From positions 1-64,000 of the forward strand of contig NZ_JACVXB010000001.1 in NCBI RefSeq assembly GCF_014596945.1: a DNA stretch of 64,000 bases, given 5' to 3'. Below are positions 63,772 to 64,000 of the stretch, in pieces. The DNA comes from Aestuariibaculum sediminum (GTDB taxonomy: Bacteria; Bacteroidota; Bacteroidia; Flavobacteriales; Flavobacteriaceae). The number at the start of each line of letters is the position of its first letter. Within the stretch, counting starts at the first letter, position 1. Position numbers and translations under genes: made by a program. The notes beneath the pieces were generated by a model, which was given only the letters and a program-made list of their open reading frames with translations, had not been told where the DNA came from and made no database searches.

Positions 63772-64000
63772 TTACTTTACGAAGTATTCATCAAAATCTA
63801 CATCGTTAACAATAATACGTTTTCTTTCTTTAAACGAACTACTAAACACACTCCTTGTTGAGTCTAATCTTTTATAAGTTATACCATTTAAATGCAATAC
63901 ACTTTCGTAAAGGTGATCACACATAAACTTTCTTTGCCTCTCGTATATAAAATCGTTTGGTTTTTTAAAATCCTTTGATGCCCATAAAATAAAAGGTATT
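63772..64000 (-). CDS. C-terminal end of a sulfatase-fold, phosphoethanolamine-transferase-like protein (partial)
   Basis: 75 codons and a stop (63772-63774) are in the window; the 5' part lies beyond the right edge. The readable end contains IPFILWASKDFKKPNDFIYE, then HLYESVLHLNGITY, RLDSTRSVFSSSF and a closing VDFDEYFVK. This is the pattern of the C-terminus of EptA/CptA-type phosphoethanolamine transferases and related sulfatase-fold enzymes (IPF-x-W-S, DHLxxSLLDLAGI, RSIFS). The catalytic Thr/metal residues are not in view. It would decorate lipid A or a glycan and belongs with the adjacent glycosyltransferases. The assignment is by short similarity only. Confidence 0.6.
   Translation of the reverse strand, partial: IPFILWASKDFKKPNDFIYERQRKFMCDHLYESVLHLNGITYKRLDSTRSVFSSSFKERKRIIVNDVDFDEYFVK

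Overview
This 64 kb window is chromosomal DNA from a member of the Bacteroidota, almost certainly the family Flavobacteriaceae. The evidence is AT-rich sequence, promoters of the TAnnTTTG type, genes mostly without Shine-Dalgarno sites, type IX secretion (T9SS) sorting domains, PorP/SprF and PorE-like proteins, SusC/SusD pairs with FecI/FecR, and the order rpsU - tyrosine recombinase - hpf - tRNAs - tuf - tRNA-Trp - secE - nusG - rplKAJL - rpoBC. Most genes lie on the minus strand.

Layout. (1) 1-10081 is a minus-strand surface-protein locus. It contains a type B T9SS cargo protein, a PorP/SprF outer-membrane protein, a PorE-like OmpA protein, two paralogous LuxR-type regulators, and a giant multidomain adhesin that runs off the left edge. 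(2) 10082-11019 is a 938-base gap with one strong perfect inverted repeat; prfC and a small YjdI-like Fe-S protein follow on the plus strand. (3) 13085-28375 is the core information-processing block: DUF3467, rpoC, rpoB, rplL, rplJ, rplA, rplK, nusG, secE, five tRNAs, tuf, hpf, a XerC/D-like recombinase and rpsU. rpsU has a strong Shine-Dalgarno site, which is exceptional in this phylum. (4) 28461-41203 holds housekeeping and accessory genes: an acyl-CoA dehydrogenase, an HhH protein, an AGCS symporter, a K+ channel, a PspC protein, DUF2851 and DUF2721 proteins, two methyltransferases, a LolC/E-like permease, and a NamZ muramidase paired with a serine hydrolase. (5) 41287-54988 is a FecI-FecR-SusC-SusD-DUF4843-PKD-like lipoprotein locus that ends in three TlpA-type thiol-disulfide proteins and has no glycoside hydrolase. 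(6) 55181-60889 holds an outer-membrane barrel, a 1008-residue TPR protein and FtsE. (7) 60862-64000 is the start of a surface-glycan region: three glycosyltransferases and the C-terminal end of a sulfatase-fold, phosphoethanolamine-transferase-like protein.

How the parts work together. The left locus probably builds and controls a T9SS-exported adhesive surface. The type B sorting domain on the cargo fits the adjacent SprF, and the two LuxR proteins are candidate local regulators. The core block is the usual transcription/translation operon, with stem-loops at the rplL-rpoB and nusG-rplK junctions. The SusCD-redoxin locus looks like an outer-membrane import system under ECF sigma/anti-sigma control, whose ligand may need thiol-disulfide chemistry in the periplasm; its substrate is unknown, and it is the best candidate here for an uncharacterised system. 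The NamZ/serine-hydrolase pair suggests peptidoglycan-fragment recovery. No insertion sequences, CRISPR arrays, rRNA genes or phage genes were seen.
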